From positions 1 to 36,763 of the forward strand of contig DAOUHB010000107.1 of assembly GCA_034428935.1 (NCBI GenBank): DNA of 36,763 nt. The letters are read 5' to 3'. Below the pieces are notes generated by a model. That model was given only the letters and a program-made list of their open reading frames with translations, did not search any database and was not told the DNA's origin. Shown here in pieces: positions 23,107 through 31,030 of the stretch. The DNA is from JAAYZQ01 sp034428935 (lineage in GTDB: Bacteria > Chloroflexota > Anaerolineae > JAAYZQ01). The first letter of the stretch is position 1. The number at the start of each line of letters is the position of its first letter. The position numbers and the translations under genes are program-made.

Positions 23107-24285
23107 CTACTCCGATGGAGGCGCTTCGACCCGCGCCCTGGCCTCGATGCCCCGCCGGGCCAGCTCGGTCACGAACAGGTCCGGCGGCACGGCCAGCTCC
23201 AGGGGGACGGCGCCGCAGGGGACCTGCCCGCGGGCCATCATGGCGGCCACGATGGCCGCATCCCAGCCGGTGCTGCGCTCCATGGCGGTAAAGCCCGTCT
23301 CCTCGTCGTAGAAATCCATGACCTCCACCACAGCCCGCGCCGGCTGGCCATCCTTGCGGCCCAGGGCGTGGATGAGGATGGCACACACGTCCCGGTCGCC
23401 GGGAAAGGTCACCCGCGGGGCAAACAGGGCGTGAAACACTTCGCGGGGCACCACCTCCTGCTCGCCGACGCGCACCGGCTCCGTGTCCCACATTCCCAGA
23501 TGATAAAAGGCCCGCAGTTGGGCCAGGTGACCCGGGTAGCGGATAGTCTTGTTCTGGAGCGTCCGCAGCTTGCCGGCAAAGGTCCACGGCATGGTCGACA
23601 CGCCCCCGCTGCTGGTGAAAGCCTCCACCCTGCCGATGGGCGGCGGGAAGTCGACCATCTCCAGTTCTTCCAGGGGCGGCACCAGCACCGGCTTGCCCTC
23701 CCGCAAGTAGAGGCCCGGCTCGGCAAACTCGTTGGTCAGACCGGCCATGTGAAAGGTGGCCATGTAGTTAAAGGGCGGGCGTGGATTCTGTGGCAGCCCG
23801 CCGTCCCACATGAACACCTCGTCGGTCTCGTCCAGCAGGCTCATGGCATAGACCATCAGGCTGGTGCCCATGCCCGGCACCTGGCCGCAGTCGGGCACGA
23901 CGCTAATGCCCGCAGCCCGGGCCGCCTCGTCCAGCTCGAGCTGCTGGCGGACCACGTCGGTGTTGCCACCCAGGTCGCACATGCTCGCCCCGGCCTCGAC
24001 CGCCGCGCGGGTGATGGCCAGGTTGTAAAAGTAGGGCACGGCGCTGAGAAAGGCGTCCATGCCCTTCAGGGTCGCCACCAGGGCGGCGTGATCCGTCACG
24101 TCGAGCTGGCACGGGCGAGCGCGGTCGGTGCCCAGCAGCCCGTTGACCCGGCCGGCCGACGCTTCGGCCGCGGCCAGCGATTGGTCGGCCAGGAGAACGC
24201 TCTCGGCCTCGCCCAGCTTGATCATGTCGTAGGCGCAGGCCGTGCCCTGGCGCCCCGCACCCAACACTGCATATTTATATCCCAT
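23107..24285 (-). CDS. Saccharopine dehydrogenase-like NAD(P)-dependent oxidoreductase
   Basis: 392 residues. The Rossmann start is MGYKYAVLGAGRQGTACAYDM, then VLLADQSL; a catalytic-domain pattern FLSAVPYFYNLAITRAAVEAGASMCDLGG is shared with saccharopine dehydrogenases and lysine 6-dehydrogenases. VVPDCGQVPGMGTSLMVYAM also fits this family. Members reduce or oxidise the C-N bond of lysine-derived secondary amines. Single-domain enzymes of this size include L-lysine 6-dehydrogenase, but the exact substrate cannot be assigned from sequence. AGGAGG precedes the ATG by 12 bases and the promoter is at 24322-24350. Confidence 0.8.
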   Translation of the reverse strand: MGYKYAVLGAGRQGTACAYDMIKLGEAESVLLADQSLAAAEASAGRVNGLLGTDRARPCQLDVTDHAALVATLKGMDAFLSAVPYFYNLAITRAAVEAGASMCDLGGNTDVVRQQLELDEAARAAGISVVPDCGQVPGMGTSLMVYAMSLLDETDEVFMWDGGLPQNPRPPFNYMATFHMAGLTNEFAEPGLYLREGKPVLVPPLEELEMVDFPPPIGRVEAFTSSGGVSTMPWTFAGKLRTLQNKTIRYPGHLAQLRAFYHLGMWDTEPVRVGEQEVVPREVFHALFAPRVTFPGDRDVCAILIHALGRKDGQPARAVVEVMDFYDEETGFTAMERSTGWDAAIVAAMMARGQVPCGAVPLELAVPPDLFVTELARRGIEARARVEAPPSE

Positions 24286-24321
24286 GTTGTCCTATGTCCC
24301 TCCTCCTTGCGGGTTGGGGAC

Positions 24322-24350
24322 ATTGTATCACAACTGGGCAGGGCCGCCAA
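24322..24350 (-). promoter_or_regulatory. Promoter of the saccharopine-dehydrogenase-like gene and tilS
   Basis: On the minus strand, TTGGCG (24350-24345), a 17-base spacer and TACAAT (24327-24322). The start would be near 24315, about 30 nt before the ATG at 24285. Confidence 0.6.
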
Positions 24351-24432
24351 GGTGCCGGCAGTGTGCGCGCTGGATCGGCACGTGGGGCTTCTTACATTCA
24401 ACGGAACAGCCGGTTGCCCGGCCCATCCCGTT

Positions 24433-24461
24433 TTGCCCTCCCGCTTCCCAGGTGGTATAAT
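24433..24461 (+). promoter_or_regulatory. Promoter of the ABC exporter gene
   Basis: TTGCCC (24433-24438), a 17-base spacer and a perfect TATAAT (24456-24461). The start near 24468 leaves a leader of about 115 nt before the GTG at 24584. The stretch 24286-24583 otherwise holds only this leader and the divergent promoter. Confidence 0.7.
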
Positions 24462-24536
24462 GGGCGCGTACTACTGTTGATGACCTCGTGGCCCTTGCTC
24501 GGCCGCAGGCACGACCCCAGCGCAAAGCGAGTGCCA

Positions 24537-24574
24537 GGGTAAGTGGGCAATGGTGGTGCTCCTTTACTTAACCC
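24537..24574 (+). promoter_or_regulatory. Leader hairpin abutting the ribosome-binding site
   Basis: GGGTAAGT (24537-24544) pairs with ACTTAACCC (24566-24574), 8 bp with one bulged A, around a loop of about 21 nt. The 3' arm ends directly at GGAGGT (24575-24580), the ribosome site of the ABC gene. A nested weak stem (GGCAC with GTGCC, enclosing CGC with GCG) lies just upstream. Possible translational control element. Confidence 0.4.
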
Positions 24575-24583
24575 GGAGGTCCC

Positions 24584-26452
24584 GTGAATACGTCCAATTC
24601 CGTTCCATCAGACCAGCCCCGTAATTTGCTCGCCCGCCTGAGCAACCAGGTTCGCGAGTTCTGGCTCGCGCTGCGCAATACGCCAGAAGCGTTTCGCCTT
24701 GTGTGGGCCGCCGGCCGGTACTCGGCCCTGGCGGGCATTGCCTTCACGCTCGTCGCAGCCGTCCTGCCCGCCGGACAGGCGTGGGCCGGCAAGCTGATCA
24801 TCGACTCGATCGTCAGCGCCATCGCCCAGGGCATGGATCCCATGGATGGGCTCCGCTACGTCGGGCCGTACATCGCGCTGGAGTTCGGCCTCCTGGTGAC
24901 CGGTTCCATCACCAGCCAGGTGCGCAGCCTCTTTGACCGGACCCTCCAGTCAAAACTCACCAATTACGTCAACAGCATGATCATTCGCAAGGCCATCAGC
25001 CTGGATCTGCGCTTTTTCGAAGATCCAATCTTTTACGACACCTTGCAGAATGCCCGCCGCCAGGCGGACGTGAGCGCTCTCAACATTGTCAACTCGACCC
25101 TGCAGCAGGTCCAACAGATCATCACGCTGATCTCCCTGGTCGCCCTCCTGGTGCGTTTCAGTCCCTGGCTGGCGGTCATAGTCTTTGTCGCCGCCATCCC
25201 CTCGTTTCTTTCTCAATCCCAACACGCCACCCGCGCGTTTCGCGCTGTGAGCCGCCGCGCACCCGAAGCGCGCCTCCTGAACTACCTGGAGGTCCTGCTG
25301 ACCGGAAACGACTCGGTCAAAGAGGTCAAGCTCTTCGGGCTGGGCGACCCTCTCCTCGGGCGCTACCAGGAGCTGTTCACGCGCTTCTATCTCGAAGACC
25401 GGGCCATTGCCGAGCGCCGCACGGTCGCCGGCCTGGCCTGGGGCTTGCTGTCCAACGTGGTCTACTATGGCAGCTATGCCTGGATCGTCCTGCGCACCGT
25501 GGCCGGACTCATCACCCTGGGCGATATGACCATGTTTCTGAGTATCTTTCGCCAGTCCCAGAGCTCGATTCGATCCCTCCTGGACAGCCTGAATCGTCTC
25601 TACGAGAGCAACCTGTTTCTCGACAACTTGTTAACCTTCCTGGAGCTTGAGCCGGAGTTGCTCTCGCCACCCAACGGCCGGGTCGCGCCGGCCCCCATCC
25701 GGGAGGGGATCGAGTTTCGCCACGTTTCGTTCCGCTACCCGGGCTCTGACGTGTTCGTGCTGCGCGACATCAACCTCCACATTCGCCCCGGCGAGCGCAT
25801 CGCCCTCGTCGGGCTGAACGGCGCGGGCAAGACGACCCTGATCAAGCTGCTCACGCGCCTCTACGACCCCACGGAGGGCCAGGTGCTCCTCGACGGCGTG
25901 GATCTGCGCGAGTACGATCTGGCCACCCTTCACCAGCGGTTCGGCGTCATCTTCCAGGACTATGTCCGCTACCAGTTTACCGTCCGGGAGAACATCGGCT
26001 TCGGCCAGGTGGATGCCCTCGATGACCTGGACCGCATCCAGGACGCTGCGCAACGGGGCGGCGCCTGCCCGGTCATCGAGGAACTGCCCCACGGTTACGA
26101 CACCATGCTCGGGCGGCGCTGGGAAAAGGGCCAGGAGCTGTCGGGCGGGCAGTGGCAAAAGATCGCCCTGGCCCGCGCCTTCATGCGCAAGGCCGAGGTC
26201 CTGGTATTGGACGAGCCAACGTCGGCGCTGGACGCCGAGGCCGAGTACGAGGTGTTCCGGCGGTTCGGCGAGCTGATGGAAGGCCGCATCGCGGTGCTCA
26301 TCTCCCACCGGTTCTCCACCGTCCGCATGGCGGACCGGATCGCGGTCCTGTCCGAAGGCAAGATCGTCGAGCTGGGCAGCCACTCCGCGCTCATCGCCCT
26401 GGACGGCAACTACGCGCGGCTCTTCAACCTGCAGGCGGAGGGGTATCGTTAG
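24584..26452 (+). CDS. ABC exporter half-transporter (fused membrane and ATPase domains)
   Basis: 622 residues. The membrane domain (about 40-340) has six predicted helices; the nucleotide-binding domain (about 370-615) has Walker A GLNGAGKTT near 410, the Q-loop FQDYVRYQ, the signature LSGGQ near 519, Walker B VLVLDEPTSALD near 539-550 and the H-loop SHRFSTVR. This is the MsbA/LmrA-like type IV exporter layout, working as a homodimer or with a partner outside the window. The substrate is unknown; lipid, peptide and drug exporters look alike. It starts at a GTG with GGAGGT 3 bases upstream and has a 115-nt structured leader. It is a single gene, convergent with the photolyase gene (12-base gap). 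Confidence 0.92.
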   Translation: MNTSNSVPSDQPRNLLARLSNQVREFWLALRNTPEAFRLVWAAGRYSALAGIAFTLVAAVLPAGQAWAGKLIIDSIVSAIAQGMDPMDGLRYVGPYIALEFGLLVTGSITSQVRSLFDRTLQSKLTNYVNSMIIRKAISLDLRFFEDPIFYDTLQNARRQADVSALNIVNSTLQQVQQIITLISLVALLVRFSPWLAVIVFVAAIPSFLSQSQHATRAFRAVSRRAPEARLLNYLEVLLTGNDSVKEVKLFGLGDPLLGRYQELFTRFYLEDRAIAERRTVAGLAWGLLSNVVYYGSYAWIVLRTVAGLITLGDMTMFLSIFRQSQSSIRSLLDSLNRLYESNLFLDNLLTFLELEPELLSPPNGRVAPAPIREGIEFRHVSFRYPGSDVFVLRDINLHIRPGERIALVGLNGAGKTTLIKLLTRLYDPTEGQVLLDGVDLREYDLATLHQRFGVIFQDYVRYQFTVRENIGFGQVDALDDLDRIQDAAQRGGACPVIEELPHGYDTMLGRRWEKGQELSGGQWQKIALARAFMRKAEVLVLDEPTSALDAEAEYEVFRRFGELMEGRIAVLISHRFSTVRMADRIAVLSEGKIVELGSHSALIALDGNYARLFNLQAEGYR

Positions 26453-26464
26453 GACCGGCGCGGA

Positions 26465-27889
26465 TCAGGCCACGGCCTCCCGTGCCTGGCGATACGCGGC
26501 CAGCGTTCGCTCCCTGGCCCAGGCATGGTCCACGATGGGGTCGGGGTAGTCCTGCCCGATGATGCAGCCGGCCTGGCGCTGGAGGTCCTCCGGCATAGTC
26601 CACGGCGCGTGGACGTACCGGTCCGGCACGGAAGCCAGCTCGGGCAGCCAGCGCCGCACGAAGGCGCCGTCGGGATCGTGCCTTTTGCCCTGTAGCACCG
26701 GGTTAAAGATGCGAAAGTAGGGCGCGGCGTCGGTGCCCGTGCCGGCAACCCATTGCCAGCCGCCATTGTTGGCCGCCGGATCGCCGTCCACCAGGTGCTG
26801 CATGAAAAAGCGCTCGCCCCATCGCCAGTCGATGAGCAGGTCCTTGGCCAGGAACGAGGCGACGATCATGCGCGCCCGGTTGTGCATCCAGCCGGTCTCG
26901 ACCAACTGCCGCATGGCGGCGTCTACCACGGGATAGCCGGTCCGGCCCTCGCACCAGGCAGCAAAGTCATCGGCATCGTTTTCCCAGGCGATGCTTTCGT
27001 ATTCCGGGCGAAAGCTCGATCCTCGCACCTGGGGAAAGTGGTAGAGAATGTGAACGTAGAACTCGCGCCAGATCAGCTCATCCAGCCAGGTCTCCGCGCC
27101 CTGGCGTTCCGGGGCGCTCCGTGCCGCTCCGGCGGCTTCAATCGCCGCAACCACCGCCTGCCGCGCCGAGATCATGCCAAAACGCAGGTAGGGCGATAGC
27201 CCGGAGGTGCCCGCCAGGTCCAGCCGGTCGCGGCCCGTTGCATAGCGGTAGACGGGCGGGTCGTCGCCCGTGGCAAAGGCATCCAGACGCCTCGCGGCCT
27301 CCGCCTCGCCCGCCAAGAAGGGAACGGATGCAGGTAAGGCCGGGGAATCGGGGATGGGCAGGCTCTCCACGGCCGGCACCGGCGACAGCGCCCGGGGAGG
27401 CGCCAGCAGGTCGTCCGGCGCCGGGGGCACCAGCGCCTTCCAGGCACGGGCAAAGGGGGTAAAGACGGTGTAGGGAGCGCCACTCGGTCTGTGGATGACG
27501 CCGGCCCGGTGAACGACCAGGCCTTCCGTCGTGTGCAATGGGAGTTCCCGACCCACGAGGAGGTCCCGGGCCCGGGCATATGGCGACACGTCCTCCTCGG
27601 CGACGATGGCCGTCGCGCCTATTTCGGCCAGGAGGGCGCGCAGCTCGGCCACCGGATCGCCCCTCCGGACCACGAGGCGGCTGCCCCGCGCCCGCAGCTC
27701 CGTGTCAAGCTGGCTCAGGCCGGAGAACAGAAAGGCCACCCGTTTGGCGCCGGCGTAGCCCGAGTGGAGCAGCGCCGGGTCGAGGATAAATGCCGGGATG
27801 ACGACTTCTGCCCGGGCCAGGGCGGCTGCCAGGGCCTGGTTGTCACCCAGGCGCAGGTCGCGGCGGATCCACCACACGGCCGTGCTCAC
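26465..27889 (-). CDS. Deoxyribodipyrimidine photolyase (class I cryptochrome/photolyase family)
   Basis: 474 residues. The N-terminal alpha/beta domain begins AVWWIRRDLRLGDN and binds an antenna chromophore; the C-terminal FAD domain has WLDELIWREFYVHI, GYPVVDAAMRQL, GWMHNRARMIVASFL, and NNGGWQWVAGTGTDAAPYFRIFNP. These match bacterial CPD photolyases, which use blue light and reduced FAD to split cyclobutane pyrimidine dimers. The electron-transfer tryptophans of that family appear present. The GTG start has GGAGGAG upstream. It suggests the cell meets sunlight. It follows the ParB-like gene by 98 bases, which contain the hairpin at 27917-27942. Confidence 0.93.
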   Translation of the reverse strand: MSTAVWWIRRDLRLGDNQALAAALARAEVVIPAFILDPALLHSGYAGAKRVAFLFSGLSQLDTELRARGSRLVVRRGDPVAELRALLAEIGATAIVAEEDVSPYARARDLLVGRELPLHTTEGLVVHRAGVIHRPSGAPYTVFTPFARAWKALVPPAPDDLLAPPRALSPVPAVESLPIPDSPALPASVPFLAGEAEAARRLDAFATGDDPPVYRYATGRDRLDLAGTSGLSPYLRFGMISARQAVVAAIEAAGAARSAPERQGAETWLDELIWREFYVHILYHFPQVRGSSFRPEYESIAWENDADDFAAWCEGRTGYPVVDAAMRQLVETGWMHNRARMIVASFLAKDLLIDWRWGERFFMQHLVDGDPAANNGGWQWVAGTGTDAAPYFRIFNPVLQGKRHDPDGAFVRRWLPELASVPDRYVHAPWTMPEDLQRQAGCIIGQDYPDPIVDHAWARERTLAAYRQAREAVA

Positions 27890-27916
27890 GGTCCACTCCT
27901 CCTCGGCCTTCTTCCC

Positions 27917-27942
27917 GGCTCGCCGGCTTTCGGCGGCGAGCC
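27917..27942 (-). other. Hairpin between the ParB-like and photolyase genes
   Basis: GGCTCGCCG (27917-27925) and CGGCGAGCC (27934-27942) are perfectly complementary around an 8-base loop; the minus-strand RNA loop contains GAAA. There is no U-tract after it, so it is more likely an mRNA stability or processing element than an intrinsic terminator. Confidence 0.45.
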
Positions 27943-27987
27943 ATCTATCCCTCGGCCTCCGGTGTCATTCTACTCTACTTGCCGCGA

Positions 27988-28557
27988 TCACACAATTCCG
28001 GGTTGCTTTGCCCTGGTGGCGTCGGCCCGGCTGCCGCTCGCGCGGCCATGGGCCGTCGCCTTCTCGTCCCCGGGCAGCAGCCCGGCAAGCTGCCAGACCT
28101 CGACTTCCGCATCTATCCACACTCGCCCCCAGGCCCGGGCCACCGAGACCGCGCAGTGCCCCTCCCGGACAAAGAAGACATCTCCCACCCGGATCAGGCA
28201 CACGGTCGGCAGGGGCTTGCCCGCTTGTAGCTCGGCCGCGACGCGCAGCCAGCGGTGCTCCGTGCCGGCGCCCAGGGGCCGGAACGTTGCATCGAAGTCG
28301 TGGCTGTGCCCCACGCTGCCCCGGATCTGCTTGATGGCCACCGTTTGCAGGCCGGCGTCGGCGCGGCTCTGCAGCGGCCGCTGGCCCTTGACCTGCCCCA
28401 GATCCAGCAGGCAGGCCGGCTTGCCCACCAGCGAGTTCCACAGCCGCCCCAGCCAGGCACGCCTTCGCACCCGGCGATAGAGCCGTCGCGCGGTTTCGGC
28501 ATTCCGGCCAGGCTTCCAGGCCAGAATCATTGCTTCGTGGCTGTTCAACTCTATCAT
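27988..28557 (-). CDS. ParB/sulfiredoxin-fold protein with altered active-site motif
   Basis: 189 residues. The middle part, QTVAIKQIRGSVGHSHDFDATFRPL, then LPTVCLIRVGDVFFVREGHCAVSVARAWG and IDAEVEVW, matches ParB N-terminal-like/sulfiredoxin-fold proteins whose conserved motif is D-G-x-H-R. Here that position reads E132-G-H-C-A, so the usual second His and Arg are lost. The first 50 residues are very basic (RRLYRRVRRRAWLGRLW) and the tail is low-complexity. ParB-like CTPase or nuclease activity is therefore doubtful; a binding role is possible. GAGGAG before the ATG fixes the start. It lies between the receiver-only gene and the photolyase gene. Confidence 0.65.
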   Translation of the reverse strand: MIELNSHEAMILAWKPGRNAETARRLYRRVRRRAWLGRLWNSLVGKPACLLDLGQVKGQRPLQSRADAGLQTVAIKQIRGSVGHSHDFDATFRPLGAGTEHRWLRVAAELQAGKPLPTVCLIRVGDVFFVREGHCAVSVARAWGRVWIDAEVEVWQLAGLLPGDEKATAHGRASGSRADATRAKQPGIV

Positions 28558-28609
28558 GTCCCAGCTCCTCTTTGAAACGGGTGCCCTACTACGTCGAGCG
28601 CACCAACCG

Positions 28610-28990
28610 TCAGGACCTTTCTTCTTCGGCCTCCTTGATGGCCCTCAGCTCGTCAAGCGCCGTCAAGAGCCGCTCTGGCGGGTCGCCTTTGCTCATAAAG
28701 ACGTCGGCTCCGGCCTCCAGGGCTTCGCGGCGAACCTCGGGGCGGCTGCTCATGGCCATCAGCCGCACGCCGGGGCAGTGATACTGGATAAGGGGCAGCA
28801 GCGCGGCGGCCGGCAGGCCGGGCAGCTCCCACTCGAGGAGCACCAGGTCGGGGCATACAACCTTTACCCAGTCGAGCAAGCCCGTACTATCGACTGCCTC
28901 GCCCAGGATTTCGATACCTGGCTGCTGCTCCAGCAACAACCGCAGCGCCGAACGCACCTTTGCCTTATCGTCCGCCAATATGACTCGCAT
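28610..28990 (-). CDS. Stand-alone receiver-domain protein with Glu at the phosphorylation site
   Basis: 126 residues forming one CheY-like receiver. The acidic pair Asp7-Asp8 (ILADDKAKVR), Ser81 (MAMSSRPE) and Lys101 (FMSKGDPP) are conserved. The phosphoacceptor position in DLVLLEWELPG is Glu53 instead of Asp. In several response regulators an Asp-to-Glu change mimics the phosphorylated state, so this protein may be permanently active or signal without a kinase. There is no output domain; it would work by protein contact. A TATACT -10 box with a weak -35 (TGTGCC at 17 bases) lies at 29043-29048 on the minus strand, just after the hairpin at 29058-29086, giving a possible promoter of its own. 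Confidence 0.82.
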   Translation of the reverse strand: MRVILADDKAKVRSALRLLLEQQPGIEILGEAVDSTGLLDWVKVVCPDLVLLEWELPGLPAAALLPLIQYHCPGVRLMAMSSRPEVRREALEAGADVFMSKGDPPERLLTALDELRAIKEAEEERS

Positions 28991-29057
28991 GTCAACTCCT
29001 CAACCCGTCATTCAGGTCTGGCGCGCATCTCGCGCCGGTCTCAGTATAGAGCAAGAA

Positions 29058-29086
29058 CTCCCCAGGCACACCGGGCACCTGGGGAG
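29058..29086 (-). terminator. Possible terminator between the DUF4013 and receiver genes
   Basis: CTCCCCAGG (29058-29066) pairs perfectly with CCTGGGGAG (29078-29086) around an 11-base loop. On the minus strand it is followed by TTCTTGCTC, a weak U-rich tail. It sits after the DUF4013 gene and directly before a -10 box for the receiver gene. Confidence 0.5.
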
Positions 29087-29154
29087 TCTTGATCCTGGTC
29101 AGATGGCCAGGTACAAGCCTCTCTGCCCGTTGCCGCCCGGCCCTTTTTCCCCGG

Positions 29155-30036
29155 TTAGCCCGCCACGTCGCCGCCTGGTAGGATGTTGGCTGCCGGTGCA
29201 TCGCCGGTCCACTCCCGCCAGGCCAGCGTCCACATCGTGGAAAAGTAGGCCGTCACGGCACCCTCCAGGACGAGGATCACCGGCCAGAACAGGCAGCACA
29301 GCAGCAAGATGATGCCCGGCACGATCAGCAGGACAAAGGCGACGACCATCACCGCGATCTGGAGCAGGAACAGGACCAGCGCCGAGCCCAGGTTGTCGAC
29401 CACGACCCTGAAGGCGCGGCCATAGGACGCCAGGACACCCAGCCCTTCCAACATGCATGCCCGCTCGGCCAGGGCCCGCAGCATCTCGAAGGCGATGGCC
29501 ACGGGCACGATGAGACAGGCCAGGGCGCTTCCAAGGATGAGCACGTTCCGCGCCATCGGGGTTCCCATCTGCATTGTAGGGTTGCTCGTGTAGGCGAACC
29601 AGCCCAGAACGGCCAGGACAAGCGGGAGCAGGCTCACGAGGCCGGGGATCAGGCCAATGCCCAGCAGTGTCCAGACCCGGTCCCACCCGGCCCGCCACGC
29701 CAGGCCAAAGCTCGTGGGCTCTTCCCGGCTGGCCGCGTCGGCCCCGGCGACGAGTCCGCCGCGGGCGATGATGGAAACGACCCACAGGGCCAGCCCAATC
29801 ACCAGGGCGATGGCAACGATGGCCAGGACCCATAACGGGGCCAGCGTGTGATGGCCCGCCCCCCAGGGCATATCGAACGCAAAGTGCGGCTGGTCACCCT
29901 CAAAAGTGGCGCCGCTGGAGCCCGACGCGCCGCTGCCAAATCCGCCGGCCAGGGCGGCCAGGATGCCCAGGATGATCAGGAACTTGTACTTCCAGACGAT
30001 GTCCCAGGCCCGACTCAAAAGCTTTCCGTACTCCAT
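29155..30036 (-). CDS. DUF4013-like polytopic membrane protein
   Basis: 293 residues. The start MEYGKLLSRAWDIVWKYKFLIILGILAAL, then a Gly/Ser-rich loop, and about five further hydrophobic segments including GLVSLLPLVLAVLGWF, LILGSALACLIVPVAIAFEML and VVAFVLLIVPGIILLLCCLFW fit the DUF4013/glycerophosphoryl-diester-phosphodiesterase-membrane-domain-like group. ERACMLEGLGVLASYGRAFRVVVDNLGSALVLFLLQI, a helix pair before the last segments, is typical of that group. Function unknown. AGGAGG lies 9 bases before the ATG. A TACTAT box at 30098-30103 (minus) may be its -10, but no good -35 is seen. Confidence 0.7.
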   Translation of the reverse strand: MEYGKLLSRAWDIVWKYKFLIILGILAALAGGFGSGASGSSGATFEGDQPHFAFDMPWGAGHHTLAPLWVLAIVAIALVIGLALWVVSIIARGGLVAGADAASREEPTSFGLAWRAGWDRVWTLLGIGLIPGLVSLLPLVLAVLGWFAYTSNPTMQMGTPMARNVLILGSALACLIVPVAIAFEMLRALAERACMLEGLGVLASYGRAFRVVVDNLGSALVLFLLQIAVMVVAFVLLIVPGIILLLCCLFWPVILVLEGAVTAYFSTMWTLAWREWTGDAPAANILPGGDVAG

Positions 30037-30173
30037 GATAGGTTACCTCCTCGTAATCCGGTGTGACGCACATCCTGCCCGTTTGTCACTCGCCACGATA
30101 GTAACACATATCCCTTGACAATGCACCGGCTTGTTGGCCGGTCCTGTGCCTGTACACGTTGGCAGTCCTGTTC

Positions 30174-30189
30174 CTGGTCACGTGGCCAG
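30174..30189. promoter_or_regulatory. CACGTG-centred near-palindrome upstream of the gntR promoter
   Basis: CTGGTCACGTGGCCAG is palindromic at 14 of 16 positions with a perfect CACGTG core. It ends 28 bases upstream of the -35 box, a position suitable for an activator or a second repressor site. Confidence 0.35.
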
Positions 30190-30217
30190 TCGGGCGAGGC
30201 CACTCCCGCCCTACCGC

Positions 30218-30245
30218 TTGACAGCCGGCACAAATTGGATATAAT
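30218..30245 (+). promoter_or_regulatory. Consensus promoter of the gntR-mttB-racemase operon
   Basis: TTGACA (30218-30223), a 16-base spacer and a perfect TATAAT (30240-30245). The -10 box lies inside the palindrome at 30235-30251. Confidence 0.8.
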
Positions 30246-30251
30246 ATCCAA
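30235..30251. promoter_or_regulatory. Perfect 17-bp palindromic operator over the -10 box
   Basis: TTGGATATAATATCCAA reads the same on both strands around a central A. It spans the -10 box of the gntR promoter, so a dimer bound here would block RNA polymerase. GntR/FCD regulators bind short palindromes and usually control their own genes, which makes the product of the next gene the obvious candidate. Confidence 0.7.
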
Positions 30252-30275
30252 AATGAGGAGGCGAAAGGACGTCTT

Positions 30276-30980
30276 GTGGAAGCACCCGACGGTTATCGTT
30301 CCCTGAGCGACGTTGCCTTTCTTCGCCTGCGCGATGCCATTATCGATGGCCGCCTGAAGCCGGGCCAGTGGCTGCGACAGGAAGCCCTCGCCCGGGAGCT
30401 GGGCATGAGCCAGATGCCGGTGCGCGAGGCCTTGCGCCGCCTGGTGATCGAGGGCCTGGCGGAGCGCATCGCTTACCGCGGCGTGCGCGTGGTCGAGTTC
30501 ACCGCCGCCGACGTCGCGGACATGTTCACCGTCCGCCTGGTGCTGGAGAGCCTGGCCGTGCGCTTTGCCACCCCCGCCATCGACGCGACCGAGATTCAGC
30601 GCCTGAAGGATCTGCTGCGCCGCGCCGAGGGCTGCGACAGCCAGGAACAGATGGGCCTCCGCCGCGAGCTGAACACCGAGTTTCACCTGAGCATCTGCCG
30701 TGCCAGCGGGCATCGCTACCTGGTCCATCAGATCGAGTCGCTGTGGAGCTGGTTTCCGAGCGTCATGCTGTACGAGGGCATGCGCCGCCAGGAAGCGCTG
30801 GCGCCGGCACGCCTGGCGCGCGAGCTGGACGAGCATCGGGCCATCGTGGCCGCCCTGGAAGCGCGGGACGCCCGCGCTGCCGAGGAAGAGATGCGCCGTC
30901 ACATCGGAAACCTTTCGCAGGAGCTAACCGAAGTCCTGGGCGTCGCGCCCGCACTCATCGAGCCTGTCTTCTGGCCGTGA
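30276..30980 (+). CDS. GntR-family transcriptional regulator (FCD subfamily)
   Basis: 234 residues. The winged helix-turn-helix (about 12-72) has LRDAIIDGRLKPGQWLRQEA and LARELGMSQMPVREALRRL, the classic GntR signature. The C-terminal all-helical FCD domain (about 80-220) has EFHLSICRASGH, DEHRAIVAALEARDARAAEEEMRRHI, with His residues that in relatives bind a metal and a small carboxylate ligand. It probably represses its own operon through the palindrome at 30235-30251 and responds to the methylated amine or a product. The GTG at 30276 is preceded by AAAGG; the promoter is 30 bases upstream. The mttB-like gene follows 95 bases later. Confidence 0.9.
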   Translation: MEAPDGYRSLSDVAFLRLRDAIIDGRLKPGQWLRQEALARELGMSQMPVREALRRLVIEGLAERIAYRGVRVVEFTAADVADMFTVRLVLESLAVRFATPAIDATEIQRLKDLLRRAEGCDSQEQMGLRRELNTEFHLSICRASGHRYLVHQIESLWSWFPSVMLYEGMRRQEALAPARLARELDEHRAIVAALEARDARAAEEEMRRHIGNLSQELTEVLGVAPALIEPVFWP

Positions 30981-31030
30981 CGGCCGGCCAGCAGCCAGGA
31001 GCAAAAAGACAGAAGAACCAGCCACACCTC

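Noticed and set aside
22162..24480. A 772-codon plus-strand frame opposite tilS and the saccharopine-dehydrogenase-like gene
   Set aside because: Antisense shadow: rich in His, Gln and Arg, without a domain pattern, while the opposite strand encodes complete enzymes.
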